A stretch of DNA of 15,186 bases. Source: Clostridia bacterium (lineage in GTDB: Bacteria; Bacillota; Clostridia; Christensenellales; Aristaeellaceae). This document shows positions 1-6,508 of the stretch, in pieces. The stretch spans positions 1-15,186 of the forward strand of contig JAFZRB010000107.1 of NCBI GenBank assembly GCA_017620115.1, in the 5' to 3' direction. The position numbers and the translations under genes were made by a program. Position 1 is the first letter of the stretch; each line of letters begins with the position of its first letter. The notes beneath the pieces were generated by a model, which saw nothing but the letters and a program-made list of their open reading frames with translations, searched no databases and was not told the DNA's origin.

Positions 1-127
1 AAGGTGCCTCGTGAGAGGCGGATGAGGTGTTAGCCCGGCTCTTTGCTGTCTATCGCAATAGGATGCTGGTCGCGACGATAACACCTCATCAGTCGCCTGC
101 GGCGACAGCTTCCCCTCCAGGGGAAGC
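1..127. repeat. Two facing copies of a palindromic repeat element
   Basis: The arms GATGAGGTGTTA (21-32) and TAACACCTCATC (79-90) are a perfect 12-base inverted repeat. Next to each arm is a small hairpin: GCCTC/GAGGC (6-10, 15-19) beside the left one and GTCGCC/GGCGAC (92-97, 101-106) beside the right one. The right copy continues into a second perfect hairpin, GCTTCCCCT/AGGGGAAGC (108-116, 119-127). The left copy begins AAGGTG and is cut by the window edge where its matching hairpin would be. The two copies therefore face each other around a 46-base spacer. The inner hairpins differ in sequence but both keep their pairing, as expected of a structured REP- or MITE-like repeat family. Similar CACCTCATC...TTCCCCT repeats are, from memory, common in gut Clostridia. 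No gene is seen in 1-272. Confidence 0.6.
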
Positions 128-203
128 CCCTTTGAGCCCTCTAAACTCCAATTTGTCGGACTGCTTTTTAAATGAGATGGCCCTGGGATGTCCTTTCCCG
201 CCC

Positions 204-232
204 TTGATTTATTGGCCGGCGCAGACTATAAT
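204..232 (+). promoter_or_regulatory. Sigma-A promoter of the E1-like gene pair
   Basis: TTGATT (204-209) and TATAAT (227-232) are separated by 17 bases, a near-ideal sigma-A layout. Transcription would start near 239, about 35 bases before the proposed TTG start codon at 273. This placement rules out the much longer reading frame that opens at 27, because its first part would lie upstream of the transcript. Confidence 0.75.
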
Positions 233-272
233 AGGGACAGTGATTCCAGAACACGAAAGAAAGGTGTTTCGC

Positions 273-878
273 TTGAAGGAACTGCTGCTCAGAATTCGCG
301 CGCTGCTGATCCGCTTCGCAGGCCGCGGCGCGGACAATCCGCTGGCCCCGGCCGCGGCGGTGGCGCTGAGTCTGCTCGGGGCAGGCGATTACTACGCCGC
401 CGGGCCGGCGCTGACGCCCCTGACGGATGAGCTGCCCGGCGACGCGCCGCTGGAACCGGCCGATCCCATGCTGGCCGCGGGCGCGGCCTGCGCGCAGCGG
501 CGCAGGAACGAGGGCGGCGTGGCGGTCGCTCTGGCGGAGGAATCGGAGCGGCTGTACGAGGCCGTCGGCCTGGCCGTGCGGCTGAATCTGCCGCTGGTGC
601 TGCTGGTGAACTGCCGCGAGGCGTCGCTGGACGAGTTGTCTTCCCGCGTGATGGCGGCGGATATGGAGTGCATGCCCGCGGACGGGCGCAGCGTGATGAA
701 GCTGATGCCCGCGCTGCGCCTGGCTGTGGACAAGGCCCGCGAGGGCGACGGCCCCACGCTGATCGAGTGCGTGTGCGACCGGCCGCTCGACGACGAGGAC
801 ACCCCCGCCGATCCGCTGGAACGGCTCAATAACGTGCTCATCCTTGAAGGATACGCCATGCCGGAGGAACTGCAATGA
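273..878 (+). CDS. Degenerate pyruvate dehydrogenase E1-alpha-like protein (probable pseudoenzyme)
   Basis: A 201-residue protein read from TTG at 273, behind AGAAAGG (257-263) at 9 bases; GTG at 264 is possible, but the Shine-Dalgarno would then touch it. Residues 66-192 follow the order of 2-oxoacid dehydrogenase E1-alpha: a PMLAAGAACA stretch (normally the LAVGAALA helix), the core strand LPLVLLVN (106-113), a SSRVMAADME stretch, then GDGPTLIECV (158-167), close to the GxGPTLIE family signature, and a final DPLERL. Family members are usually about 320-370 residues, so this one is heavily shortened. The thiamine diphosphate motif GDG...NN is absent: ALAEES (86-91) replaces GDGxxx and NC (113-114) replaces NN. 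The N-terminal region is reduced to a small remnant. Its end overlaps the next start (ATGA), implying translational coupling. A catalytic role is unlikely; a structural or regulatory role, or decay, are alternatives. Homology is by eye. Confidence 0.65.
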   Translation: MKELLLRIRALLIRFAGRGADNPLAPAAAVALSLLGAGDYYAAGPALTPLTDELPGDAPLEPADPMLAAGAACAQRRRNEGGVAVALAEESERLYEAVGLAVRLNLPLVLLVNCREASLDELSSRVMAADMECMPADGRSVMKLMPALRLAVDKAREGDGPTLIECVCDRPLDDEDTPADPLERLNNVLILEGYAMPEELQ

Positions 879-1846
879 GTATCAAGAATTGTTCGACGGC
901 CATTCAGGCCGTGTTGGACGACGCCGCCAGCCGGATGGACAATCTGATCGTGATCCGCGTGGAGGCCGGCGCGGAGCCCACGTTCCTCAGCCGCCGGCTG
1001 ACGCTGCCCCTTTCAGACGATCTGCAGATGGCCTTCGCGCTGGGCTGCGCCCAGGCCGGCATGCGATGCGTGCTCGACCTCACCGCCGTGCGCGACGCCG
1101 CCAGCCGGCTCGAAGCGGTCTGCGGCGCGCTGCCCCGGGCTGCGCAGGCGCCGCTGGTCATCCGCGCGCGGGCCCGGTTCTGTCCCCCGGTGCCCGGCGT
1201 GCGCGCGATCTTCCCCTCGAACGCCCGCGAGTGCGCCGGCGCGATGCGCTACGCGCTGCGGAGCGGGCAAACCTGCCTGATCGTGGAGAATCCGCTGAAT
1301 GCATACGAGACCTGCGAAGTGCCGGACGATCCGGACGAGCTGTTCGCCGGCGCGTGGGAAAGCGCGCCTGAGGCGGTCGAAGCGCCCGCACAGAGCGCTC
1401 CTGAGGCCGGGCCTGCGGAAGACGCCGCGCCTTCCGCGGCGCCGGAGGAGCCCGCCGTTCCTGAGCCGGCTGGGCTGCCGGATCCGGTCGCCGCGCCGAC
1501 GCCGATCGGTGGGACGGCTTTCCGCAGCCGCGCTTACGATCCGGCGGAGCTTGAGCGCACCGCGGCGCTTCTGAACATCGCGCGCGGGGAGCTGGCGGCG
1601 CGTTGCTGCGCGGCCGCCGGGGAATCGGCCGAGATCATCCTCGAAACGGACAGCGCGCCGGGTGAATCGGCCTGCATCCCGCCCGAGGAGGCGGACGCCT
1701 GCCTGTGGGTGGGCTATGACCGCCTCACGCTGTGCTGGGATCCGCGCGCCATGAGCGCCCAAACAGCCCGCGCGCTCATCGCCGATACGGCGGCGCTTCT
1801 TGAACTGCCCGCCCGGCTCATTCTGGCGGAAAAGGGAAAGCGATAA
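875..1846 (+). CDS. E1-beta-like/E2-like fusion protein, active sites lost
   Basis: A 323-residue protein starting at ATG 875, inside the stop of the upstream gene, with GGAGG at 863-867 (7-base spacing). Residues 8-145 resemble E1-beta of 2-oxoacid dehydrogenases: TAIQAVLDDA, LPLSDDLQMAFALGCAQAGM (family TPxSExxxxGxAxGxAxxGx), APLVIR (92-97), then PGVRAIFPSNARECAGAMRYAL and IVENPLNAYE. The catalytic Glu of the SE motif is Asp48/Asp49 here, and the loop with the active-site His is deleted. The usual C-terminal E1-beta domain is replaced by a Pro/Ala/Glu-rich linker (about 162-210), like the flexible linkers of E2. Residues about 272-319 resemble the C-terminal end of the E2 acyltransferase; there the DHRxxDG motif reads DPRAMSA (289-295), so the catalytic His is Pro290 and the Asp is Ser294. 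No lipoyl domain is seen. With its neighbour it looks like a fused relic of a dehydrogenase complex kept as an expressed gene pair. Confidence 0.6.
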   Translation: MSIKNCSTAIQAVLDDAASRMDNLIVIRVEAGAEPTFLSRRLTLPLSDDLQMAFALGCAQAGMRCVLDLTAVRDAASRLEAVCGALPRAAQAPLVIRARARFCPPVPGVRAIFPSNARECAGAMRYALRSGQTCLIVENPLNAYETCEVPDDPDELFAGAWESAPEAVEAPAQSAPEAGPAEDAAPSAAPEEPAVPEPAGLPDPVAAPTPIGGTAFRSRAYDPAELERTAALLNIARGELAARCCAAAGESAEIILETDSAPGESACIPPEEADACLWVGYDRLTLCWDPRAMSAQTARALIADTAALLELPARLILAEKGKR

Positions 1847-1931
1847 GTCCAATGCGGCGTGTGTCTGAAAAGCCGTCATCTGAACCGGGCTACAGGATTT
1901 ATACCGCCTCCGGGCGGATCAGACCCCCAAA

Positions 1932-1963
1932 AAACCCTGCATTTCAGAGGAAGTGCAGGGTTT
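1932..1963. terminator. Rho-independent terminator, stronger on the minus strand
   Basis: AAACCCTGCA (1932-1941) pairs perfectly with TGCAGGGTTT (1954-1963) across a 12-base loop. Read on the minus strand the stem ends in a run of six T, the classic intrinsic terminator shape. On the plus strand only TTT follows before the run breaks. It lies 86 bases after the E1-like pair and about 190 bases after the AraC-type gene, so it probably serves both convergent transcripts. Confidence 0.7.
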
Positions 1964-1981
1964 AGCTATGAGAAGAGCAGA

Positions 1982-2008
1982 CGCAGAAGGCGTTCTCGGC
2001 CTTCTGCG
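1982..2008. other. Perfect 10-base-pair hairpin of unknown role
   Basis: CGCAGAAGGC (1982-1991) and GCCTTCTGCG (1999-2008) form a perfect stem with the seven-base loop GTTCTCG. No T-run follows on either strand, so it is not a standard terminator. It may be an RNA-stability element or part of a mobile palindrome. It sits just inside the left arm of a long-range inverted repeat. Confidence 0.5.
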
Positions 2009-2154
2009 CCATAAAGTATGATGTCGGGGCGATGGGGAGGCGGGTCGCGTGGCTGTAAGAGGCGGCAGACTATTGAATAACGTAAAGCATAACGCCGCTC
2101 ACATGCAGCAAATACCCATTCAGCTTGCAAAAAAGATTGATGTGAGTCTGCTCT

Positions 2155-4281
2155 TCATGGCGCCTTACCTTCTTTTTCCGAAAGGATCATCTTCCGATAG
2201 TAGTCGGGGGATTGCCCCACCGAGGCTTTGAAAACCTTGCTGAAGTACGACGGGCTGTTGTATCCGACCTTTTCCGCGACAGCCGACATGGAAAGGCTGG
2301 CATCCTCCAGAAGCTGCTTCGCGTATTGAACCCGCATCTGCGTCAGGACGGTTTTCAGGTTGTAGCCGGTTTGCTCCCGGATGATCGTATAGATTCGATT
2401 CAGGCCGATGCCGAGCGCTTCGGAAATGCTCTGGGCGGATATATCGTAGTCGCAGAAATGACGGGCAAGATAGTTCATGACAATCTGGCTGGTGGGCTTG
2501 ATGAGCTGGCCGGACTGCTGTTTGTGGCTGCAAAGCGCCGGGATCAGCTGCGCCAGCTTGCTGTGAATCATTTTTCTGCTCCTGGTTGGCAGCATCATGC
2601 TGAGCTGCGACTCGCTCAGGGGATATCCCATCCTGATGCACAGGCGGTAGATGTCGCTGATCAGAAGCATCATACTGTAGTGATCGACCAGATCGGAGCC
2701 GTTCTGCTGTATGAGTTCCATATAGTGCTCCAGCTCGTCCAGCGCTTTCTGGCTGTCGCCGCATTCGATCTGGAACACCAGCTTGTTGGCGGTTTGCTGG
2801 AGCTCTGTTCCCTGACTGATCACGTCCAGACTGCCGCTTGTCAGCGCGTCGGAGACGAGCTTCAGCTTTGAGAGCGCCGCCAGATAAGACGCGGAGATGC
2901 CGGAAAAATCTGTGACCGGGCCGTCCGCGATCAAAAAGCGGACAGGCAGCCGGTTCAGAAACGCATGCAGCTTGCGAATGATGTTGTCCAGGCGTTCCTT
3001 GCCCGCAATATTGCAGAAGACGGCCAGAAGATGGTTTGACTGGTCGCACTCCACCGCGCGCAGCACGTCCTCGCTGCCCGAAATATCCGATACGTTCTGA
3101 ATCAGCGTGGATATGTCCTCGCGCGTGATTTCATAGCCGGGAGCGGGCTCGACCGTCAGAATGGCAAACAGGGGATGGGGAAAATGGATGCCGGCCCGGT
3201 CAAGCTCCTGCGAAAGATTCGGTATGTCGGGGTTGTTCAGGAGCATAAGCAGCAGGTAGTGGCACAGCTCAAGGTCCCGCGTTTCGACCACTTCCTCCAG
3301 CGCCTGATTCTTTGTATGGATCTGCGCGATCATGTACCGCAGCTGGGAAAACTCGTTTTTGGGCAGTTCCGCGCTTGAATGATCCCTGTATTCCCGCGCC
3401 AGCTCCCGCAGCGGCTTGTAGCACTGCCAGGCCAAATACAATACGAACGCAATCAGCAGCACGATGCAGACGCAGAAGGACAGCAGCGATGAGGGCGAAT
3501 ACAAGAGCGCCAGCAGCGAAACCGGCGGCACGGACACCTCGATGCGCCAGTCGCCGCTTTCGCCGACGGAGAATGTAGGGGGCAAACCGGATGAGATCAG
3601 GCGCTGGTCCTGATAATACAATGTGTAATGCTCCGGCATCAGCGAGGCGGTCTGATAGATCCAACCGGCACAATCCTCCGTCCGCACGGGGATGAGCAGG
3701 ATCCCGCTTTCGTCCGTGCCGCTGTTTGAGATGATGTGGATGGGGAAGGAAAAGAACAGCGTTCCCGACAGCGACAGCGTGCCCCTGCCTTTTTCGCTCT
3801 TCATGAGAAACGCGTCCATGTCCTGCCGGCGGGTTTCGTCAATGCCGTACCGGCGGAGGAACAGGCTCCAGTCCGTCGTGCTTCCGTTGCTCAGGAACAC
3901 GACGTTTTCCCCGTTCACCTGGGGATAGATCACGGCGAACAGATCCACGATCGCGCAGTAGGACTGATACTGCCTCAGCGCGTCCGCCATTTCGATCCTG
4001 TTGTAATTGCTTTCCAGCAGGAAGCTGCGCCGGAAGTGGTTCTGGATGGAAAGTTTCAGCGACAGCTCATGCATGGACTTTTCCTGCGCCTCGAGCGATT
4101 GGATCGCGAGCTCCGCCTGGTTGCCCAGCGTCTCCGTCCTGTCCTGATTCAGCGCGCGAAGATAGCTCGTGCCCAGAACCAGGCCGAGCAGTACGAAGGT
4201 GATCGCGAGCAGAATAAGGCAAATGGCGATATACCTCCAGTATTCACTTTTCCTGCGGAAAATTCCCATGCCGTGCTTCAT
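2155..4281 (-). CDS. Membrane-anchored AraC-family sensor-regulator (YtdP-like)
   Basis: A 708-residue transcription regulator with its own sensor. A transmembrane helix (about 16-38) leads into an extracellular region of about 225 residues (39-263). A second transmembrane helix follows (about 264-286), then a charged stretch and a long cytoplasmic region. The C-terminus (about 600-697) is a two-helix-turn-helix AraC DNA-binding domain: DISAQSISEALGIGLNRIYTII, then LSMSAVAEKVGYNSPSYFSKVFKASVGQSPDYYRK, the family signature. This layout is typical of regulators beside LplB/YtcP/solute-binding transporters in Firmicutes, which respond to plant or host oligosaccharides. It is divergent from exactly such a transporter, so it most likely activates it. 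ATG at 4281 has GGGAG about 11 bases upstream; ATG at 4269 is an alternative start. No receiver or kinase domain is seen, so ligand sensing is probably direct. The ligand is unknown. Confidence 0.9.
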   Translation of the reverse strand: MKHGMGIFRRKSEYWRYIAICLILLAITFVLLGLVLGTSYLRALNQDRTETLGNQAELAIQSLEAQEKSMHELSLKLSIQNHFRRSFLLESNYNRIEMADALRQYQSYCAIVDLFAVIYPQVNGENVVFLSNGSTTDWSLFLRRYGIDETRRQDMDAFLMKSEKGRGTLSLSGTLFFSFPIHIISNSGTDESGILLIPVRTEDCAGWIYQTASLMPEHYTLYYQDQRLISSGLPPTFSVGESGDWRIEVSVPPVSLLALLYSPSSLLSFCVCIVLLIAFVLYLAWQCYKPLRELAREYRDHSSAELPKNEFSQLRYMIAQIHTKNQALEEVVETRDLELCHYLLLMLLNNPDIPNLSQELDRAGIHFPHPLFAILTVEPAPGYEITREDISTLIQNVSDISGSEDVLRAVECDQSNHLLAVFCNIAGKERLDNIIRKLHAFLNRLPVRFLIADGPVTDFSGISASYLAALSKLKLVSDALTSGSLDVISQGTELQQTANKLVFQIECGDSQKALDELEHYMELIQQNGSDLVDHYSMMLLISDIYRLCIRMGYPLSESQLSMMLPTRSRKMIHSKLAQLIPALCSHKQQSGQLIKPTSQIVMNYLARHFCDYDISAQSISEALGIGLNRIYTIIREQTGYNLKTVLTQMRVQYAKQLLEDASLSMSAVAEKVGYNSPSYFSKVFKASVGQSPDYYRKMILSEKEGKAP

Positions 4282-4318
4282 AGAGCCAGACGCTCCCGCT
4301 CCTTCTTGTTATTCCGGT

Positions 4319-4350
4319 GGTAACCGCATTATGATAACCTCAATGTTACC
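4319..4350. promoter_or_regulatory. Candidate autoregulatory operator in the AraC-type gene leader
   Basis: GGTAACC (4319-4325) and GATAACC (4333-4339) are direct repeats 14 bases apart. GTTACC (4345-4350) is an inverted partner of the first GGTAAC. The group covers the predicted transcription start of the regulator gene, where a bound protein would block its promoter. AraC-family proteins commonly bind paired direct repeats. Assignment to this regulator is inference. Confidence 0.35.
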
Positions 4351-4353
4351 TGA

Positions 4354-4362
4354 ATTATACCA
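4354..4362 (-). promoter_or_regulatory. Extended -10 promoter of the AraC-type gene
   Basis: On the minus strand the sequence reads TGGTATAAT, a perfect -10 with the TGn extension. The region 17 bases further upstream (TTTCTT) is a poor -35, which is common for extended -10 promoters. Transcription would begin near 4347 and give a leader of about 65 bases. Confidence 0.6.
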
Positions 4363-4450
4363 TAGCGCGCACATTTAAGAAACCTCAAATGGCATTTTTA
4401 CAACAGCCGTTAGAAAAATACAAATGCAAAACGGTCTTGCCGCGGCCGCC

Positions 4451-4515
4451 GTGACAGAATTGCAAGGTTTCGTGTCACTTTTACTGTTGCAATATCGTTT
4501 CCATTCCATTAAGAT
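4451..4515 (+). promoter_or_regulatory. Candidate promoter and operator of the transport operon
   Basis: TTGCAA (4487-4492) and TAAGAT (4510-4515) are 17 bases apart, a weak sigma-A promoter as expected for an activator-dependent operon. Just upstream, GTGACA (4451-4456) and TGTCAC (4473-4478) form an inverted repeat. A second TTGCAA lies at 4460-4465, 27 bases before the first. These are reasonable contact sites for the divergent AraC-type activator, but none is proven. Confidence 0.4.
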
Positions 4516-4570
4516 AAAGTTGATCGAATGGCCTGCCATAAGAACAAAACCGGGAGGAGGTGTTCACGGG

Positions 4571-5503
4571 ATGCTTCATAGACTGGATCGCCGGCGCGGG
4601 AAGGGCGGCCGCTTGCGCGGCGCGGGCCGCTACTGGCAGCTGTACCTCATGGCGCTCGTGCCGATGGCCGCGGTGTTCATTTTCCATTATATACCGATCT
4701 ACGGCATACAGGTGGCCTTCCGCAAATATAACCCCCGGCTCGGCTTCTGGGGCAGCGAGTGGGTCGGCCTGAAATACATCCGGCAGTTTGTGGAATACCC
4801 CAAGTTCTGGCAGATCATCTGGAACACGCTCCGAATCAACCTTCTTGGCCTGATAAAATTCCCCTTTCCGATTATCCTGGCCATCATGTTCAACGACCTG
4901 AAGGACGGGTGGTTCAAGCGGACGGCGCAGATGATCACCTACGCGCCTCATTTCGTTTCCACTGTCGTACTGTGCTCGATGGTTCTGCTCTTCCTGAACC
5001 GGGAGACGGGCGTGGTCAACGTCATCATATCGGCGTTCGGCGGCACGCCGCGCAACATCATGGCCGATCCCAAGGCGTTCGCGCCGGTGTTCGTGATCAG
5101 CAGCCTGTGGCAGAATCTCGGCTGGGATACCATCATCTATCTGGCCGCGCTTTCCAGCCTCTCGCTGGAGCTCATCGACGCGGCGAAGGTGGACGGCGCG
5201 AACCATCTGCAGATCATCTTCAACATCTATCTGCCCCACCTGCTCCCGACCACCATCGTACTGTTCCTGCTCAATATGGGCCACATGATCAGCGTCGGCT
5301 TTGAAAAGGTGTTCCTGCTGCAGAACCCGCTGAATCTGGAGACATCGACGGTTCTGAGCACATTCGTCTACCAGAAGGGCCTGATCGACGGGCAGATCAG
5401 CTTCTCGACCGCCGTGGATGTGTTCTCCAGTGCGATCTCGATCCTCATGGTCGTGTTCTTCAACGGACTCTCCAGAAAGTTTACGGAAACGAGCCTGTGG
5501 TGA
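4571..5503 (+). CDS. lplB: ABC transporter permease, LplB type (oligosaccharide uptake)
   Basis: A 310-residue inner-membrane permease of the carbohydrate uptake (CUT1) class. The start is ATG 4571, with GGGAGGAGG (4552-4560) 10 bases upstream; an in-frame extension to 4424 would swallow the promoter and is rejected. A basic N-terminus (RRRGKGGR) precedes a first membrane helix (about 24-46) and the family stretch IPIYGIQVAFRKYNP. The EAA loop that docks the ATPase is clear at about 200-222 (ELIDAAKVDGA...IYLP). Length and composition match LplB-family permeases, which import complex oligosaccharides such as pectin-derived or host-glycan sugars. It pairs with the next gene to form the membrane channel. 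No ATPase gene is present in the window, so a shared MsmK-like ATPase encoded elsewhere is expected. Confidence 0.93.
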   Translation: MLHRLDRRRGKGGRLRGAGRYWQLYLMALVPMAAVFIFHYIPIYGIQVAFRKYNPRLGFWGSEWVGLKYIRQFVEYPKFWQIIWNTLRINLLGLIKFPFPIILAIMFNDLKDGWFKRTAQMITYAPHFVSTVVLCSMVLLFLNRETGVVNVIISAFGGTPRNIMADPKAFAPVFVISSLWQNLGWDTIIYLAALSSLSLELIDAAKVDGANHLQIIFNIYLPHLLPTTIVLFLLNMGHMISVGFEKVFLLQNPLNLETSTVLSTFVYQKGLIDGQISFSTAVDVFSSAISILMVVFFNGLSRKFTETSLW

Positions 5504-5512
5504 GGGGGGAGT

Positions 5513-6454
5513 ATGATGCTGCAGGTGCAGAAAAACAAGCGCTCCAGCCGCATCCGGCAGGATCGCGTCTCGGGGATCTATACCGTCTTTATCCGTGTGT
5601 TCGTCACGTTTATCACGCTGATCATCCTGTATCCCCTGTATTTCTGCGTGATCGCCTCCTTTTCCGACCCGAACGCCGTCGCGCTGGGCGACACGATCCT
5701 GTGGTGCAGGGGCTTTACGCTGGAGGCGTACAAGCTGGTCTTCCGGGAGAGCCAGATCTGGGTCGGCTACGGAAACTCGTTCATCTACATGGTGGCCGGA
5801 ACGGCCTACAATATCTGCCTGACCATTCCCGCGGCGTATGTGTGCTCCAAGAAATACCTGCCCGGGCGCAAGTTCATCCTCTGGTTCTTCTTTGTCACCA
5901 TGTATATCGGCGGCGGACTGATCCCAACCTACCTGTGGAAACGGCAGCTCGGCCTGGTCAACAATCCGCTGGTCATGATCGTCGGCGCGGGCGTCTCGGG
6001 ATACTATCTGATCGTCGCGCGGCAGTACTTTCTGACCTCCATCCCGGATTCGCTGTATGAGGCGGCGGAAATCGACGGGGCGAGCGAGTTCGTGCGGTTC
6101 ATGCGGATCGGGCTTCCGCTGGCCAAGCCCATCATCGCGGTCATCACGCTGTACTATGCTTTCGGCATCTGGAACAGCTATTATACCGCCCTGATTTACC
6201 TGAAAAAGCAGAGCCAGTGGCCATTGCAGCTTGTGCTTCGCCAGATCCTCATCGCAAATGAGAACGCGCTGAGCAACGCGGGCGACGCCATCCACGACGA
6301 CACGGTCACGGAGTACCTGGTCTACCGGCTGTATCAGGTGCGCGGCATGAAATACGCCATCATCCTGATCGCGTCGGTTCCGATGCTGATCATGTATCCG
6401 TTTGTCAGCAAATATTTCATGCAGGGCGTCATGGTCGGCTCTGTGAAGGAATGA
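5513..6454 (+). CDS. ytcP: ABC transporter permease, YtcP type (oligosaccharide uptake)
   Basis: A 313-residue permease, the partner of the upstream LplB-type subunit. The EAA loop SLYEAAEIDGA...IGLP (about 180-202) is canonical, and the C-terminus FVSKYFMQGVMVGSVKE is typical of this family. It begins 9 bases after the upstream stop. Two adjacent ATGs are possible: the Shine-Dalgarno GAGGGGGGA (5502-5510) lies only 2 bases from ATG 5513 but 5 from ATG 5516, so the true start may be one residue later. Several strong membrane helices are visible, for example about 27-50 and 120-140. It sits between the first permease and the binding protein, the standard gene order for this transporter. Confidence 0.93.
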   Translation: MMLQVQKNKRSSRIRQDRVSGIYTVFIRVFVTFITLIILYPLYFCVIASFSDPNAVALGDTILWCRGFTLEAYKLVFRESQIWVGYGNSFIYMVAGTAYNICLTIPAAYVCSKKYLPGRKFILWFFFVTMYIGGGLIPTYLWKRQLGLVNNPLVMIVGAGVSGYYLIVARQYFLTSIPDSLYEAAEIDGASEFVRFMRIGLPLAKPIIAVITLYYAFGIWNSYYTALIYLKKQSQWPLQLVLRQILIANENALSNAGDAIHDDTVTEYLVYRLYQVRGMKYAIILIASVPMLIMYPFVSKYFMQGVMVGSVKE

Positions 6455-6508
6455 TGATTACAGCACAGGGTGGCTGTAACATAAACGACATCATAAGGAG
6501 GAAGAGAC

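Larger units (their letters stand above)
1847..2154. other. Non-coding interval with hairpins between convergent genes
   Basis: About 308 bases between the ends of two convergent genes, with no convincing gene. It contains a short hairpin CCGCC/GGCGG (1904-1908, 1913-1917), the terminator at 1932-1963 and a perfect 10-base hairpin at 1982-2008. It also holds most of an 11-base inverted repeat, GAAGAGCAGAC (1972-1982) with GTCTGCTCTTC (2146-2156), whose right arm reaches the stop codon of the AraC-type gene. A 60-codon frame at 2049-2231 lacks a ribosome binding site and runs into the opposing gene, so it was not called. Confidence 0.6.

Noticed and set aside
27..272. Long N-terminal extension of the E1-alpha-like gene opening at ATG 27
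   Set aside because: It spans the palindromic repeats and the TTGATT/TATAAT promoter; residues before 273 look like translated repeat and no ribosome binding site precedes ATG 27.
2049..2231. Small plus-strand frame of 60 codons
   Set aside because: It has no ribosome binding site, no promoter, and overlaps the end of the AraC-type gene.
4431..4446. Possible cre site near the transport operon promoter (TGCAAAACGGTCTTGC)
   Set aside because: The spacing between the TGnAA part and the CG core is off by one base, so it does not fit the consensus.
4424..4570. Upstream extension of the LplB-type permease
   Set aside because: It covers the predicted operator and promoter, and a strong Shine-Dalgarno sits before ATG 4571, which gives the usual family length.
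4481..6295. 604-codon open frame on the minus strand
   Set aside because: It is antisense to two clear permease genes; such frames are common in G+C-rich coding DNA. The protein is low in recognisable motifs and has no promoter or ribosome binding site.
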